Source: Cymbidium sinense
Lineage: Eukaryota; Streptophyta; Magnoliopsida; Asparagales; Orchidaceae
NCBI GenBank assembly: GCA_021442155.1
Contig: CM038215.1
Span: 8,270,976 to 8,334,975 of the forward strand
Direction of reading: 5' to 3'
Length of the DNA: 64,000 bases
Shown here: positions 22,067 to 33,430 of the stretch, one piece after another
Layout: each line of letters starts with the position of its first letter
Position numbering within the stretch: position 1 is the first letter of the stretch
Made by a program: the position numbers and the translations under genes
Notes under the pieces: generated by a model
The model's input: only the letters and a program-made list of their open reading frames with translations
Told to the model about the DNA's origin: nothing
Databases searched by the model: none

Positions 22067-22393
22067 TTACTTTAATAGCAGTGAGTGGGTAGAAAGTAAG
22101 TCAATGGACCCACCTCTACCCAGCTTATCTTGCCAAAAGAAAGAGGTGCCAGAGTTAATCCCTCGAGAAATTAATGATTCGGCATCCCATTTGATGGAAC
22201 AAAGTCTTTTCCAAACAGGAGAGTCTCCCGCTTTATAGGGACAAATGAGAGGGTGCTTACCGTGGAAATATTTAGCAGTCATGAAATTAGCCCAAAGACT
22301 ATTGTTACTCCTAAAATTCCACCAAAGTTTATAGGAAAAGGTAGTGATAGCTTCTTTGATTGGCTTACAAACCACCCCAGTGGAGTGCCACAA
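22067..22393 (-). pseudogene. LINE ORF2 region between RT and zf-RVT (copy 3)
   Basis: The minus-strand frame contains STGVVCKPIKEAITTFSYKL, WWNFRSNNSLWANFMTAKYF and GDSPVWKRLCSI. This is the conserved stretch downstream of the RT in plant L1 ORF2 (G..K...EA...K..WR......LW......KY), with no assigned catalytic role. It is in a different frame from the RT pieces. Confidence 0.75.
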
Positions 22394-22459
22394 CTTTTAT
22401 ACCAAGAGGTCCAACATTCTTTTAGAGGAGTTATTAGAGCCCCAAAAATTTGTTACGCT

Positions 22460-23520
22460 CATTAATGATAGAATTGGTCGGTACAATGGTTTGAATGAGG
22501 TATAAAGTCATCGAGTTAAGGGTGCTCTTAATCAAAGAGAGCCTACCACCGAAAGAGAGTAAATAGAATTCCCAAACTGAAATTTTATTAGAAATTTTTT
22601 GGATTAGCTCATCAAAAAGATGAGATCTTTTCAGACCTTTAAAAAAGTGGAGTAAGATATTAATAGAAGTTGTTGTTGCTAAAAAAATTAGTAATTCTCA
22701 AGATTTGGTTGATCCTATTACTAGATTTTAGAGGAAGGAATGAAACAATATTTCATTTAGAAAGAGGCCGCCATTGCCAAATTTATTTAAAAGGTTCTTA
22801 ATAGTTTTAATGAATAGAGGCATTGCAAAGATTATAAAGTCATCAAGAAAACTAAGATGAAACAGAAGACCCTTGAGTTCTAAAAAACATGTTAGATTTT
22901 GTAGAAAAGAACATTCAAGCTCCTCAAAGGTGTTCAACAAAGAATAATAAAAAATAGAGGGTGAAAGGGGATCTCCTTGTCTCAAACCATGCATCAAGTA
23001 AAGAAACCTAGGGACTCACCATGATAACGAGAACCAAACATTGGTAATACAATTTTTGATGAGGCGGATGAAAATATCTAAAAGCCCAAGCAAATGAAGA
23101 ATTTGAAAGAGGAAATCCCAAGAGAGGTTGTCAAAAGCTTTAGAGATGTCCAGTTTGAAGAGGATGTTGCCACCTCTAGGAACGCCAATGTCATGAATCG
23201 CCTTGGGCTAGAAGTATGTTATCAGATATAGCTCTACCTTTAACGAAGCCAGTTTGGTTACGGGAAATAATTTTAAGCAGTAACGGACTAATCCTATTAG
23301 CAATTAATTTAGCAATGAGTTTATAAAAGAAGGTACAAAGACTGATAGGTCTAAAATTTCCCCAAGAATTAGGATTATTAGTTTTGGAAATGAGAATAAT
23401 GGAAGTGCTAGAAAAATATCTAGGTAAAAGGTTGCCATCAAAAAAATCAACAACAGCATCAACAAGGTCAAACTTAATAATAGGCCACAATGTTGAAAGA
23501 ATTGAGTAGCCATTAGGCTA
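22460..23520 (-). pseudogene. LINE ORF2 reverse transcriptase (copy 3)
   Basis: The 5' half (23191-23490) reads SSTSIILISKTNNPNSWGNF, RPISLCTFFYKLIAKLIANR and SRNQTGFVKGRAISDNILLA, the classical RT palm and fingers blocks of plant L1s. Then follow GGNILFKLDISKAFDNLSWD with the first catalytic Asp (about 23170-23110), GLRQGDPLSPSIFYYSLL (about 22990) and SFLDDFIIF (about 22850), the catalytic box. The box is FLDD instead of the usual Y(A/V)DD; both Asp are kept. Several frameshifts and stops divide the domain (near 23190, 23020 and 22720), so it cannot be translated as one protein. Confidence 0.88.
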
Positions 23521-23689
23521 AGAAATTCATGCTATTTAAAAATACTAATCTCACCTTCAGGACGCAAAGTGAGCAAGTGGTTGTCATCAAGTAACCATCG
23601 AGGGATCGGAGAGGCTTCTAAGGAAGGGTTGTTGTTTAATAAGTTTTAAAATGTTCAAATCTTAATTTTAATTCATTATTATCGTGATC

Positions 23690-24828
23690 CAAATGCTAAC
23701 ATTTTTTTATTTTTTTAATAGAGTTTAAGGCTTTCCTTTTTCTGAAAAGAGCATGGAAATACCTTGTATTTCTGTCACCATCAGTAATATGTTTACTAGT
23801 GGCCTTTTGCCACCAGTAAGTTTCCTCCATATTCTGATAATTAATCAAGTTATCTTTAGCTGCCTTCAAATCATCAAGCTTATTAGAGTCAATTAACACA
23901 ACATCTTCAAGGGACCAAACTAATTGTTCCATATTTTTGAGATTGGAAAAAAGATTTTTAAAATGATGCTTGTTCCACAAATTCAGGTTTTGTTTAAGTC
24001 TTTTAAGCTTAAGCCAAAGCTGAATCATACCTTTAATGGAATTTTTTGGATGAATAGGGGCCATCCAATTAATGGAAACAACAATAATGAAATCACTATG
24101 TTGGATCCACATATTTTGGAATCTAAAAGAGGTAGGGGAGGATAGTGTACTGGAAGGAGTTTTGATAGAAATTAAAAGTGGAGCATGGTCCGACAACATT
24201 CTGCTCAAATGCTCAACAGAAGTGAGGGGCTATTAATTGATCTAAAGGAAATTAAAGAGGTCCCATCAAGCTGCTGCCAGAGCCTAGAGTTATGCCACAT
24301 ATAGTTGGAGCCTGAAAAACCAATATCAATCAAATTACAATCAAGAATCATATTAGAAAAGTATTCCAAAGAGTGGATGTTAAGAGAGCAACCTCCCCTT
24401 CTTTTTGAGGAAGCGAGAATAATTTTGAAGTCACCCCCAACCAACCAGGGTTTGTTGACAGAGGAGGCAAAGGTTCTTAAGTTATCCCAAAGGATATTCC
24501 TACCAGCTCTATTACAAGAGGCATAGATATAGGAACCAAGAGCAAAAAATTCACCCACTGAGATTTGAACATTAACCAATTATTAGAGATCATCAAGGAT
24601 AGAGATGTTGATTAAAGTATTCCAAAAGTACCAAATTTTATTACTAATATTTTAAAAGAAATTTTGAAAGCCCAGCATTCTAGCAATATGGGTAATCTTA
24701 TAATAGTGTATGAATGGTTCAATAACAACAAGTAAGGCTATGTTATGAGTACGACAAAGACTTCTAATATGGTTGCGGATAATGAGAGTCCCAATACCCC
24801 GAACATTCCAAATAAGAAAATTGATCAT
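23690..24828 (-). pseudogene. LINE ORF2 AP-type endonuclease and linker (copy 3)
   Basis: The probable ORF2 start is the ATG at 24828 (MINFLIWNVRGIGTLIIRNH), the standard beginning of plant L1 endonucleases (N...WN.RG.G). Stops follow at about 24650-24580. The frame then resumes at 24205-24579 (WLVGGDFKIIL, the GDFN-like motif) and, after a shift, at 23696-24208 (MLSDHAPLLIS, the conserved SDH block). The same frame continues into EETYWWQKATSKHITDGDRN and TRYFHALFRKRKA, the linker block that precedes the RT. The catalytic motifs are recognisable but split over three frames. This endonuclease nicks the target; L1 members prefer TTTT/AA. Confidence 0.87.
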
Positions 24829-24901
24829 AATAAATTAAGGAAAGAAAAAAAGGATAACTGAAAAAATAAAAAGCAAGGAGAAGAGAAAACATGAAATAAT
24901 T

Positions 24902-26411
24902 ATTTATGGGAAGTTAGAGAAGATCTAGTGGTTCTAGTGGAGCTATTAGTAAACATTCTAGCTTTAAGAGATTTTTTTTTAATAATAGTATGAAAAGGTT
25001 TATCTATGTCCAAAGTATCTCCATCCAAAAGAGAGTGGTTTGTGATATTCAGAGTAGGACTAGTATTTATCAAAGCAATCCTAATGGTGATTTCCCCTTC
25101 TTCAGTGTCAGAATTGGGTTAAGAAATTGGGTTAGCATGTGTATCACTCTGAAGGGTAATAGAAGGAGAGGTTGTGAAACCATTAATAGCACAAATTTCA
25201 TGTTCATTTTTAGGATTACTTTTCAGATTTTGGTCCGTCACCAAAGTATCAACATTTTTCAGGACAATTCCAAAATTAGTTTTGAGATTTTGATCCAACT
25301 TGAAATTCCCATTCAAATCACCATTAGGGTTCATATGAATCAAGGTATTGTCTTAAGAGGCCAAATTATTACAATTAGAGGCAATGTTAAGTAAGTTATC
25401 ATTAGCCTCCTCACAAACCTCATAAGCATTATTTTTACCAAGCTCGGATGGCTCTCCAATAGGCAAATCTGTAGATAATAAAAGAGTGGGGGTAGGAGGG
25501 TGAGTTCCATTTTGAGTGACTTTAGGCACATAAGCCAATTTATTTGTTTTTTCATTTGCTAGATAGGGATTAGGATCTAACAATTTATTCTTTTTAAGAT
25601 GAGGATGCAAAACAAAGCATTCAGAGTGATCATGACCATGGATCTTACAATGTGTGCAAAAAGTAGGGAAATTTTCAAATTCCACTTTTTGATTATACCC
25701 AAATTTCTCAAAGCCAATCCAAACTTCTTTAGGATACATTTTGGTAATATCAATATCAACCAAAATACGAGTAACTGATGGTCGTGATCTCGCAGCGGTG
25801 GCCTGATCAATTTGAAGGGGCCGACCAAAGAGAGCCCTAACCGTAAAAAGAACTTGATGGGTAACGTAATGTATTCTCATGTTTGGAAAAGCTAGCCATA
25901 AAGGAACAATTGGGGATTCCTCTTTGACATCAAAAAGAGGAGACCATTTCAAAAGTCTCATTTGACAATTATACACAAAGTAAGAGCGATGAGAAAAAAC
26001 TCTTGAGTAATCTAAGTCATTAGATAGCTGAATAAGGATATGCCTAGGATCAATCAATCTGATAGTTAAAATGCCAAAGGGCTTTAGGCTATGATAAAAG
26101 GAATGGATGTTATCAAGAGTCGGGTGATGTAAGGAATATTTACCGACTAAAGAGAATTCAAAAGGCTTCGCCAACTTTTCCACGTCAAGATCCGAGCACA
26201 TTACAGCAGGCATTCCATGAAAAGATGTTGAGATCAAATTGACCGAAGCATTAGAGGAAATGTTCTTACCATATAATGCATCCTTGAAGGACTTAATAGT
26301 AGGCAGAGTAACGGATGGAGTCGGATCCATAATACCTTGCAAATCAGAAGCCCTAGCCGATGCCTCCAAGTTCGAAGAGCTCGATTGCATGGAAAGCTGC
26401 GCCTCTACCAT
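24902..26411 (-). CDS. LINE ORF1 protein (DUF4283 plus CCHC zinc knuckle)
   Basis: The ATG at 26411 (MVEAQLSMQSSSS) is the likely start. An open frame continues to 25353 (about 352 residues), where a stop occurs. The same frame reads on to about 24902, with a basic Ser/Thr/Arg end, so ORF1 may originally have been about 500 residues. Residues 80-240 show the DUF4283 pattern of plant LINE/Gag-like proteins (EFSLVGKYSLHHPTLDNIHS; VPLWLAFPNMRIHY; GRPLQIDQATAARSRPSVTR; VWIGF). Residues 252-265 form a CCHC knuckle (CTHCKIHGHDHSEC). ORF1 proteins bind element RNA and form the retrotransposition particle. The frame is long and clean compared with ORF2. It could still be translated as a shortened protein. 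Confidence 0.87.
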
Positions 26412-26578
26412 TGAAAGAGCAAGGGACACTCACATTAGCGGCCAAACAGAGACCAAAAATCTAGAAATTATGATCGAGAAAGATCGAAACTCGGCCAAGC
26501 CACAAGGAAAATGCAAGGGAACACGAAAGTGCCAGAGAGCGTCGTAGCCGAGAGATTTTTTTGGGTTTGATGGGGGTT
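26412..26578 (-). other. LINE copy 3, 5' untranslated region
   Basis: About 165 bases of GC-richer sequence lie upstream of ORF1, unlike the flanking repeats. The right boundary is set where TTTAGGG repeats begin. I see no clear internal promoter element. Confidence 0.6.
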
Positions 26579-29500
26579 AGGGTTTAGGATTTAGGTTTAG
26601 GGTTTAGGGTTTAGGGTTTAGGGTATAGGTTTTAGGTTTAGGGTTCAGATTTTAATTTAGGGTTTAGGATTTAGGGTTTAGAGTTTAGAGTTGTATGTTT
26701 AGGAATTATGGTTTAGGGTTTAGGGTTTAGGGTTTTGGATTTAGGGTTTAGGATTTCTTAAAAAAATTAAGTAGACTAGTAGGTTTAGGTTAGGGGTTTA
26801 GGGATTTAGGATATTGTGTTTTATTTATTTTAGTTTAGTTTATTTTTTTATTTAAGTTTATTTTTTATTTTTATTTTATTTAGTTTATTTATTTTAGTTT
26901 AGGTTTTTTATTTTATTTTATTTTTTAGGTTTAAATTTAGGTTTAGGTTTAGGTTTATTTTTTAGTTACGTTTTAATTTTATTTTATTTTTTAGGTAAAG
27001 GTTTTTTGGTTTTTAGGGTTAATGGTTTAGAGTTTAGGATTTTAGATTTAGGGTTTGGGGTTTTATGGTTTAGGGTTTTTAAGGTTTAATGTTTGGGGTT
27101 AGGGTTTATGGTTTAATGTTTAGGCTTTATGGTTTAGGGTTTTTAGTGTTTAGGGTATAGGGTTTAGGGTATAGGGTTTTGGATTTTGGTTTTTGGATTT
27201 AGGGTTTTAGGATTTAGGGTTTAAGGTTTAGGGTTATAAGTTTAGGGTTAGTTTTATCGTATATGGTTTAAGGTTATGGTTTTTTTATTTCTTTTATTTT
27301 TTTATATGTTTTATTTTTAAGGTTTAAGTTTAGGGTTTAGGGTTTAGGTTTTAAGTTTTAGTTTTAAGGATCAAGTTTTAGTTTAAGTTTATTTTAAAAT
27401 TATGTAAATCGATAAGTTTAGGTCTTTTCTAGTTTATTTTTTGGGTTCAGAGTTTAGGGTTTGATTAGGGTTTAGGTAGATTAGGGTTTAGGGTTTATGG
27501 TTTTGTATTTTGGGTTTAGGATTTAGGGTTTAGAGCTCAGGGTTTATGGTTTAGGGTTGTAGGTTTAGGGCTTTAGGTTTAAAGGTTTAGGGTTTAGGTT
27601 TAGGGTTTAGGGTTTAGCATTTAAAGTTTAGATTTTAGGTTTAGGGTTCAAGTTTTAGTTTAGGGTTTTTTAGGGTTTAAGGTTTTTTAGGGTTTAGGGT
27701 TTAGGGTTTAGGGTTTACGGTTTAGGGTTTAAGGTTTAGGGTTTTTGGTTTAGGGTTGTAGGTTTAGTGTTGTAGGTTTAGGGTTTAAGGTTTAGGGTTA
27801 GTTTTAGGGTTTAGGGTTTATTGTTTAGGGTTTATGATTTAGGGTTTATGAGTTTTTCTAAAATTAAGTAAACCGATAGGTTTAGGTTTATTTAGTTTAC
27901 ATTGTTTATTTTATTTTTTATTTCCGTTTAGGTTTATTTTTTATCTTTCTTTAGTTTAGTATTTTTATTTTTGGTTTATTTATTTTAGTTTAGGTTTGTT
28001 ATTTTAGTTTATTTTTTATTTTTTAGTTTAGTTTAAGGTTTATTTTTTAGTTGAGTTTTATTTTTATTTTATCTTTAGGTTTAAAATTTTAGGTTTTTAG
28101 GGTGTAGGGTTTAGGGCTTAGGGTTTTAGGATTTAGGGTTTGGTGTTAGGGTTGAGGGTTTAGTTTTAGGGTTTAGGGTTTAATTTATGTTTTGGGTTTG
28201 GGGTTTGGGGTTTTGGGTTTTAAGGTTTAAGGTTTAAGGTTTATGGTTTAGGGTTGTAGGTTTAGGATTTTATGGTTTAGGGTTTTAAGGTTTTGGGTTT
28301 TGGGTTTTGGGTTTTGGGTTTTAGGTTTTGGGTTTTGGTTAGGTTTTTTTGGCATTTAGCATTTACGATTTAGGGTTTAGGGTATAGCGTTTAGGGTTTA
28401 TGGTTTTGGGTTTTGGGTTTTGGGTTTAGGGTTTTAATTTTATTATATTTTAAGGTTTAGGTTTAGGCTTAGGTTTTATTTTATTTTATTTCTTTTATTT
28501 TATTTAGGTTTAGGTTTATTTATTTATTTATTTATTAGGTTTTATTCATTTTGGGTATAGGTTTTTGGGTTTTCAGGGTTTAGGGATTAGGGTTTAGGGT
28601 TTATGGTTTGGAGTTTAGGGTTTAGGGTTTAATATTGTAGGTTTAGGATTTGGGGTTAAGGGTTTAGGATTTTTAAAGGTTTAGGGTTTTGGGTTTAGGG
28701 CTTAGATTTTATCATTGTAGGTTTAGTCTTGTTAGTTTAGGGTTTAGAGTTTAGGGTTTCTTTTTTAAAAAAATTAAGTAAACTAGCAGGTTTTGGTTTA
28801 TTTTTATTTTTATTTAAGTTTATTTTTTATTTTTATTTAATTTTTTTATTTATTTTAGGCTTATTTATTTTAGTTTATTTTTTTAGGTTTAGGTTTATTT
28901 TTTAATTTAGTTTATTTTTATTTTAAGGTTTTAGGTTTTGGTTTTAGTGTTTAGGGTTTATTGTTTAAGGTATAGGGTTTAAGATTAAGGGTTTAGGGTT
29001 TTAGGGTTTATGGTTTTAAGTTTTAGGGTTTAGGGTTAAGGTTTAGTATTTAGGATTTAGGGTTTAGAGTTTTTAGGGTTTAGGGTTTAGGGTTTAGGGT
29101 TTAAGGTTTTACATTTAGGGTTTATGGTTTTGGGTTTTGGGTTAGGGGTTTAGGGTTTTAGGATTTTGGGTTTAGGGTTTAGGGTTTAGGTCTTAGGGCT
29201 TAGAGCTTAGGTTTTAGGGTTTAGGATTTGGGTTTAGGGTTTAAGGTTTAGGGTTTAGGGTTTTTTATGGTTTAGGTTTTAGGGTTTAGGGTTTAGAGCT
29301 TAGGGCTTAGGGCATAAGTTTTAGGGTTTAGGATTTGAGTTTAGGGTTTAAGGTTTAGGGTTTAGGGTTTTTTAGGATTTAGGGTTTAGGGTTTAGGGTT
29401 GTATATTTAGTAAAAGGGTTTTGGGTTTCTAATTTAGGGTTTAGGATTTAGGGTTTATGATTTCTAAAAAAATTTGGTTGACCAGTTATTTTAGGTTAGG

Positions 29501-32500
29501 GGTTTAGGGATTTAGGACTTAGGGTTTTATTTATTTTAGTTTAGTTTATTTTTTATTTTTTATTTTTATTTAGGTTTATTTTTTTTATTTTGTTTAGTTT
29601 ATTTATTTAAGGTTTATTTATTTTAGTTTAGGTTTTATTTTATTTTCTTTATATTTTAGGTTTAGGTTTAGGTTCTTTATTTTGCATTTTAATTTTATTT
29701 TATTTTTTAGGTTAAGGAATTTTTGGTTTTTAGGGTTAAGGGTTTAGAGTTTAGGGTTTTGGATTTAGGGTTTGGGGTTTTAGGGTTTAGGGATTTAGGG
29801 TTTAAGGTTTATTGTTTGGGGTTAGGGTTTAGGGTTTATTGTTTAGGGTTTAGGGTTTAAGGTTTTTAGGGTTTAGTGTTTAGGGTTTAGAGTTTTGGGT
29901 TTTAGGTTTTGGGTTTTGGATTTTGGGTTTTGGGTTTGGGATTTAGGGTTTTATGGTTTACGGTTAAGGATTTAGGGTTTAGGGTTATAAGTTTAGGGTT
30001 AGTTTTAGCATTTATGGTTTAAGGTTATGGTTTTTTTATTTCTTATTTTTTATATTTTTTTATTTTTAAGGTTTAGGGTTTAGGGTTTAGGGTTTAGGGT
30101 TTAAGGTTCAGGTTTTAGTTTTATGGTTCAGGTTTCAGTTTAGGTTTATTTTAAAATTAAGTAAATCAATAAGTTTAGGGCTTTTTTCATTTATTTTTAG
30201 GGTTTGGGGTTTGGTTTAGTTGATTAGTTTAGGTAGGTGGTTTGCTTAGGGTTTATTGTTTAGGGTTAAGGGTTTTTTATTTTGGATTTGGGATTTAGGG
30301 TTTAAAGTTCAGGGTTTATGGTTTAGGATTGTAGGTTTAGGGCTTTAGGTTTAGGGTTAGGGTTTAGGGTTTAGCATTTAAGGTTTAGGTTTCAGGTTTA
30401 GGGTTCAGGTTTTCATTTAGAGTTTAGGGTTTTTTAGGGTTTAAGATTTTTTAGGGTTTAGGGTTTACAATTTAGGGGTTAGGGTTTAGGGTTTAAGGTT
30501 TAGGGTTGTAAGTTTAGAGTTGTAAGTTTAGTGTTGTAGGTTTAGGATTTAGGGTTTAGGGTTAGTTTTAAGTTTTAGGTTTTAGGGTTTAGGGTTTATT
30601 ATTTAGAGTTTATGATTTAGAGTTTACTTTTTTTTAAATTAAGTGAACCAGTAGGTTTAGGTTTATTTATTTTACAAAGTTTAATTTATTTTTTATTTTT
30701 ATTTAGTTTAGTTTATTTATTTTAGGTAATTTATTTTAGTTTAGGTTTTTTATTTTAGTTTATTTTATTTTAGGTTGAGTTAGGTTTATTTTAGTTGAGT
30801 TTTATTTTTATTTAATATTCAGGTTTATGATTTTAAGTTTTTAGGGTTTACGGTTTAGGGTTTAGGGTTTAGCATTTTAGGGTTTAGGATTTAGTGTTAG
30901 GGTTTAGGGTTTAGTTTTAGGGTTTAGGGTTTAGGGTTTAGGGTTTAGGGTTTAGGGTTTAGGATTTTGGGTTTTTGGTTTGGGGTTTGCGGTTTAGGGT
31001 TTTTATGTTTAAGGTTTAAGGATTAGGGTTGTAGGTTTAAGGTTTATGGTTTAGGGTTTTATGGTTTAGGATTTTATGGTTTAGGTATTAGGGTTTAGTA
31101 TTTAGGCTTTAGAGTTTAGGGTTTTCAGGTGGGTTTTTGGGTTTTAGGTTTTGGGTTAGGGGTTTAGGGTTTTAGAGTTTAGTATTTAGGATTTTGGATT
31201 TAGGTTTAAGCTTTAGGGTTTAGGGTTTAGGGTTACCGTTTAGGGTTTAGGGTTTAGTGTTTAGGTTTTAGGTTTTAAGTTTAGGGTTAGTTTTAGGGTT
31301 TAGGTTTTAGGGTATAGGATTTAGGGTTTAGGTTTTTTTTTTAAAATTAAGTAAACTAGCAGGTTTAGATTTATTTAGTTTACTTAGTTTATTTTTTATT
31401 TATTTTAGTTTATTTTAATTTTTATTTAGGTTTATTTTATTTTTATTTATTTTTATTATGTTCTTTACTTTAATTTATTTTTCTAGGTTTAGGTTTATGT
31501 TTAGGTTTAGTTTTTAATTGAGTTTTAATTTAATTTTTTTTAGGTTCAGGTTTTTAGAATTTTAGGGTTTATGGTTTAGAGTTTAGGGTTTAGGATTTAG
31601 GATTTAGGGTTTTAGGGTTTACGGTTTAGGGTTAGGGCTTCCGATTTAGGGTTTAATGTTTAGGATTTAGGGTTTAGGGTTTTTAGGGTTTAGGGTTTAC
31701 AGTTTAGGGTTAGGGCTTTGGTTTAGGGTTTAGGGTTTTGTGTTTAGGATTTAGGGGTTAGGGTTTTTAGGGTTTAGGGTTTTGGGTTTTGGGTTTTGGG
31801 TTTTGGGTTTTGGGTTTGGGGTTTAGGGTTTTAGGGTTTAGGGTTGTAGGTTTAGGGTTAATTTTAAAGTTTAGGGCTATAGGTTTAGGGTTAATTTTAG
31901 GGTTTAGGGTTTAGGGTTTAGGGCTTAGGTTTTAGGGTTTAGGTTTATGGTTTAGCATTTTTGGTTTTAGAGTTTTTGGTTTAGGGTTGAGGGATTTTTA
32001 TTTATTTTTATGTTTTATTTTAGTTTATTTTTTAGGTTTAGGATTAGGTTTCTACTTTTTTTTTAGTTTAGTTTTTTTTTTTTTTGTGGTTTAGGTTTTA
32101 TTTTTTATTTTTAGGTTTAGGTTTAGATTTTTATTTTATTTTTTTAAGTTCAGGTTTAAGGTTTTTATTCTAAGTTTACTTTTCAGTTTTATTTTTTAGT
32201 TTATGTTTAAGTTTAGTTTCAGTTTATTTTATTTTATTTAGTTTATGGTTTAGGTTTAATTTATTTTAGGTTTAGGTTTAGGTTTTATTTATTTTAGTTT
32301 AGTTTATTTTAGTTTAAGTTTAGGTTTATTTTATTTTATTTATTTTAGGTTTTGGTTTTTCCTTAGTTAAGGTTTAGGTTTTATTTTTTATTTATTTTTA
32401 GGTTGTATTTTAATGTTTATATTTTTAGGTTTAGGTTTTTATTTAGTTTTTTTTTATTTTATTTAATTTAGATTTTTTAATTTTAATTTTTTTGTTTAGT

Positions 32501-33430
32501 TTTATTTTATTTAGGCTTTTATTTTAAGGTTTATTTTATTTATTTAGTTTAGTTTAGGTTTTTTATTTTATTTTATTTTAGTTTTATTTTCATCTTATTT
32601 TATTTTTAGGTTTAGGTTTAGGTTTAGGTTTTGTTTAGTTTTATTTTGATTTATTTTATTTGATTTTATTTTATTTAAGTTTAGGTTTTTTATTTATTTT
32701 ATTTTTAGGTTTTATTTAATTTAAGTTTAGGTTTTTAGGGTTTAGGGATTAGGGTTTAGGGTTTAGGGTTTAGGGTTTAGGATTTGGGGTTTAGGGTACA
32801 GGATTTAGGGTTGTAGGTTTTAGGGTTTAGGGTTTAGGGTTTAAGGCTTAAGTTTTATTGTTGTAGGTTTAGTCTTGTTGGTTCAGAGTATAGGGTTTAG
32901 GGTTTTGGATTTAGGATTAAGGGTTTAGGGTTTTTTTTAAATTAGGTAAACCGGTAGGTTTACGTTTATTTAGTTTACTTAGTTTATTATTTATTTATTT
33001 TAGTTTATTTTATTATTTTTTATTAAGTTTTTTTTTTCTTTTTATTTATTTTAGGATTATTTAGTTTAGTTTATTTTTTAGGTTTAAGTTTATTTTTTTA
33101 GTTTAGTTTTATTTTTAGTTATATTTTTTAGGTTTAGACTTTTAGGTTTTTAGTGTTTAGAGTTTAGGGTTTAGGGTTTAGGGTTTAGGGTTTAGGATTT
33201 AGTGTTTAGGGTCCTAGGGTTTAGGGTTTTAGGTTTTAGGGTTTAAGGTTTAGGGTCTTAGGGTTTAGGGTTTTAGGTTTTAGGGTTTAGGGTTAGGGTT
33301 AAGTGTTTAGGCTTTAGGGTTTAGGGTTTTTAGCGTTTAGGGTTTAAAGTTTAAGGTTTATGGTTTAGGGGTTCGGGTTTTGGGTTTTAGGTTAGGGGTT
33401 TAGTGTTTTATTGTTTTAGGGGTTTCAACA
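26579..33430 (+). repeat. Composite telomere-like satellite block 4
   Basis: The longest uninterrupted satellite stretch. TTTAGGG-like blocks alternate with T-rich blocks (for example 27890-28070, 28800-28920, 29520-29700, 31370-31550, 31985-32720, 32990-33130). The punctuation motif (consensus AAATTAAGTAAACCGGTAGG) occurs near 26757, 27393, 27853, 28767, 29463, 30150, 30632, 31337 and 32936, with spacings of about 460 to 1600 bases. Runs of TTTTGGG replace TTTAGGG at about 28289-28340, 29893-29940 and 31779-31822. There is no GR-RBP fragment here and no coding content. Confidence 0.92.

Larger units (their letters stand above)
18406..26578 (-). mobile_element. LINE (L1-type), near full length, copy 3
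   Basis: A LINE of about 8.2 kb on the minus strand. From right to left: 5' UTR (26412-26578), ORF1 (about 24902-26411), ORF2 with endonuclease, reverse transcriptase, zf-RVT and RNase H (24828 to about 21060), then a 3' non-coding region of about 2.65 kb ending in a poly(A) tail (T-run at 18408-18417). Left flank TTTAGGGTTTAGGATTTT; right flank contains AGGGTTTAGGATTT at 26579-26592. That 14-base match could be the target-site duplication, but in TTTAGGG-rich sequence it may be chance. ORF2 carries several stops and frameshifts, so the copy looks inactive. It is the reference for the family in this window. Confidence 0.92.

Noticed and set aside
24990..25394. Plus-strand frame of 134 codons inside the LINE
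   Set aside because: Antisense of the ORF1 C-terminal part; no domain pattern.
26239..26547. Plus-strand frame of 102 codons at the LINE 5' end
   Set aside because: Antisense of the ORF1 N-terminus and 5' UTR.
18406..26592. AGGGTTTAGGATTT on both sides of LINE copy 3 as a proven target-site duplication
   Set aside because: The sequence is one of the commonest words in the surrounding satellite, so the match may be chance. Kept only as a possibility in the feature text.
1259..33430. True chromosome end
   Set aside because: Repeats are degenerate, mixed with T-rich blocks, and bounded by transposable elements on both sides. Polarity switches occur within the window. It is interstitial.
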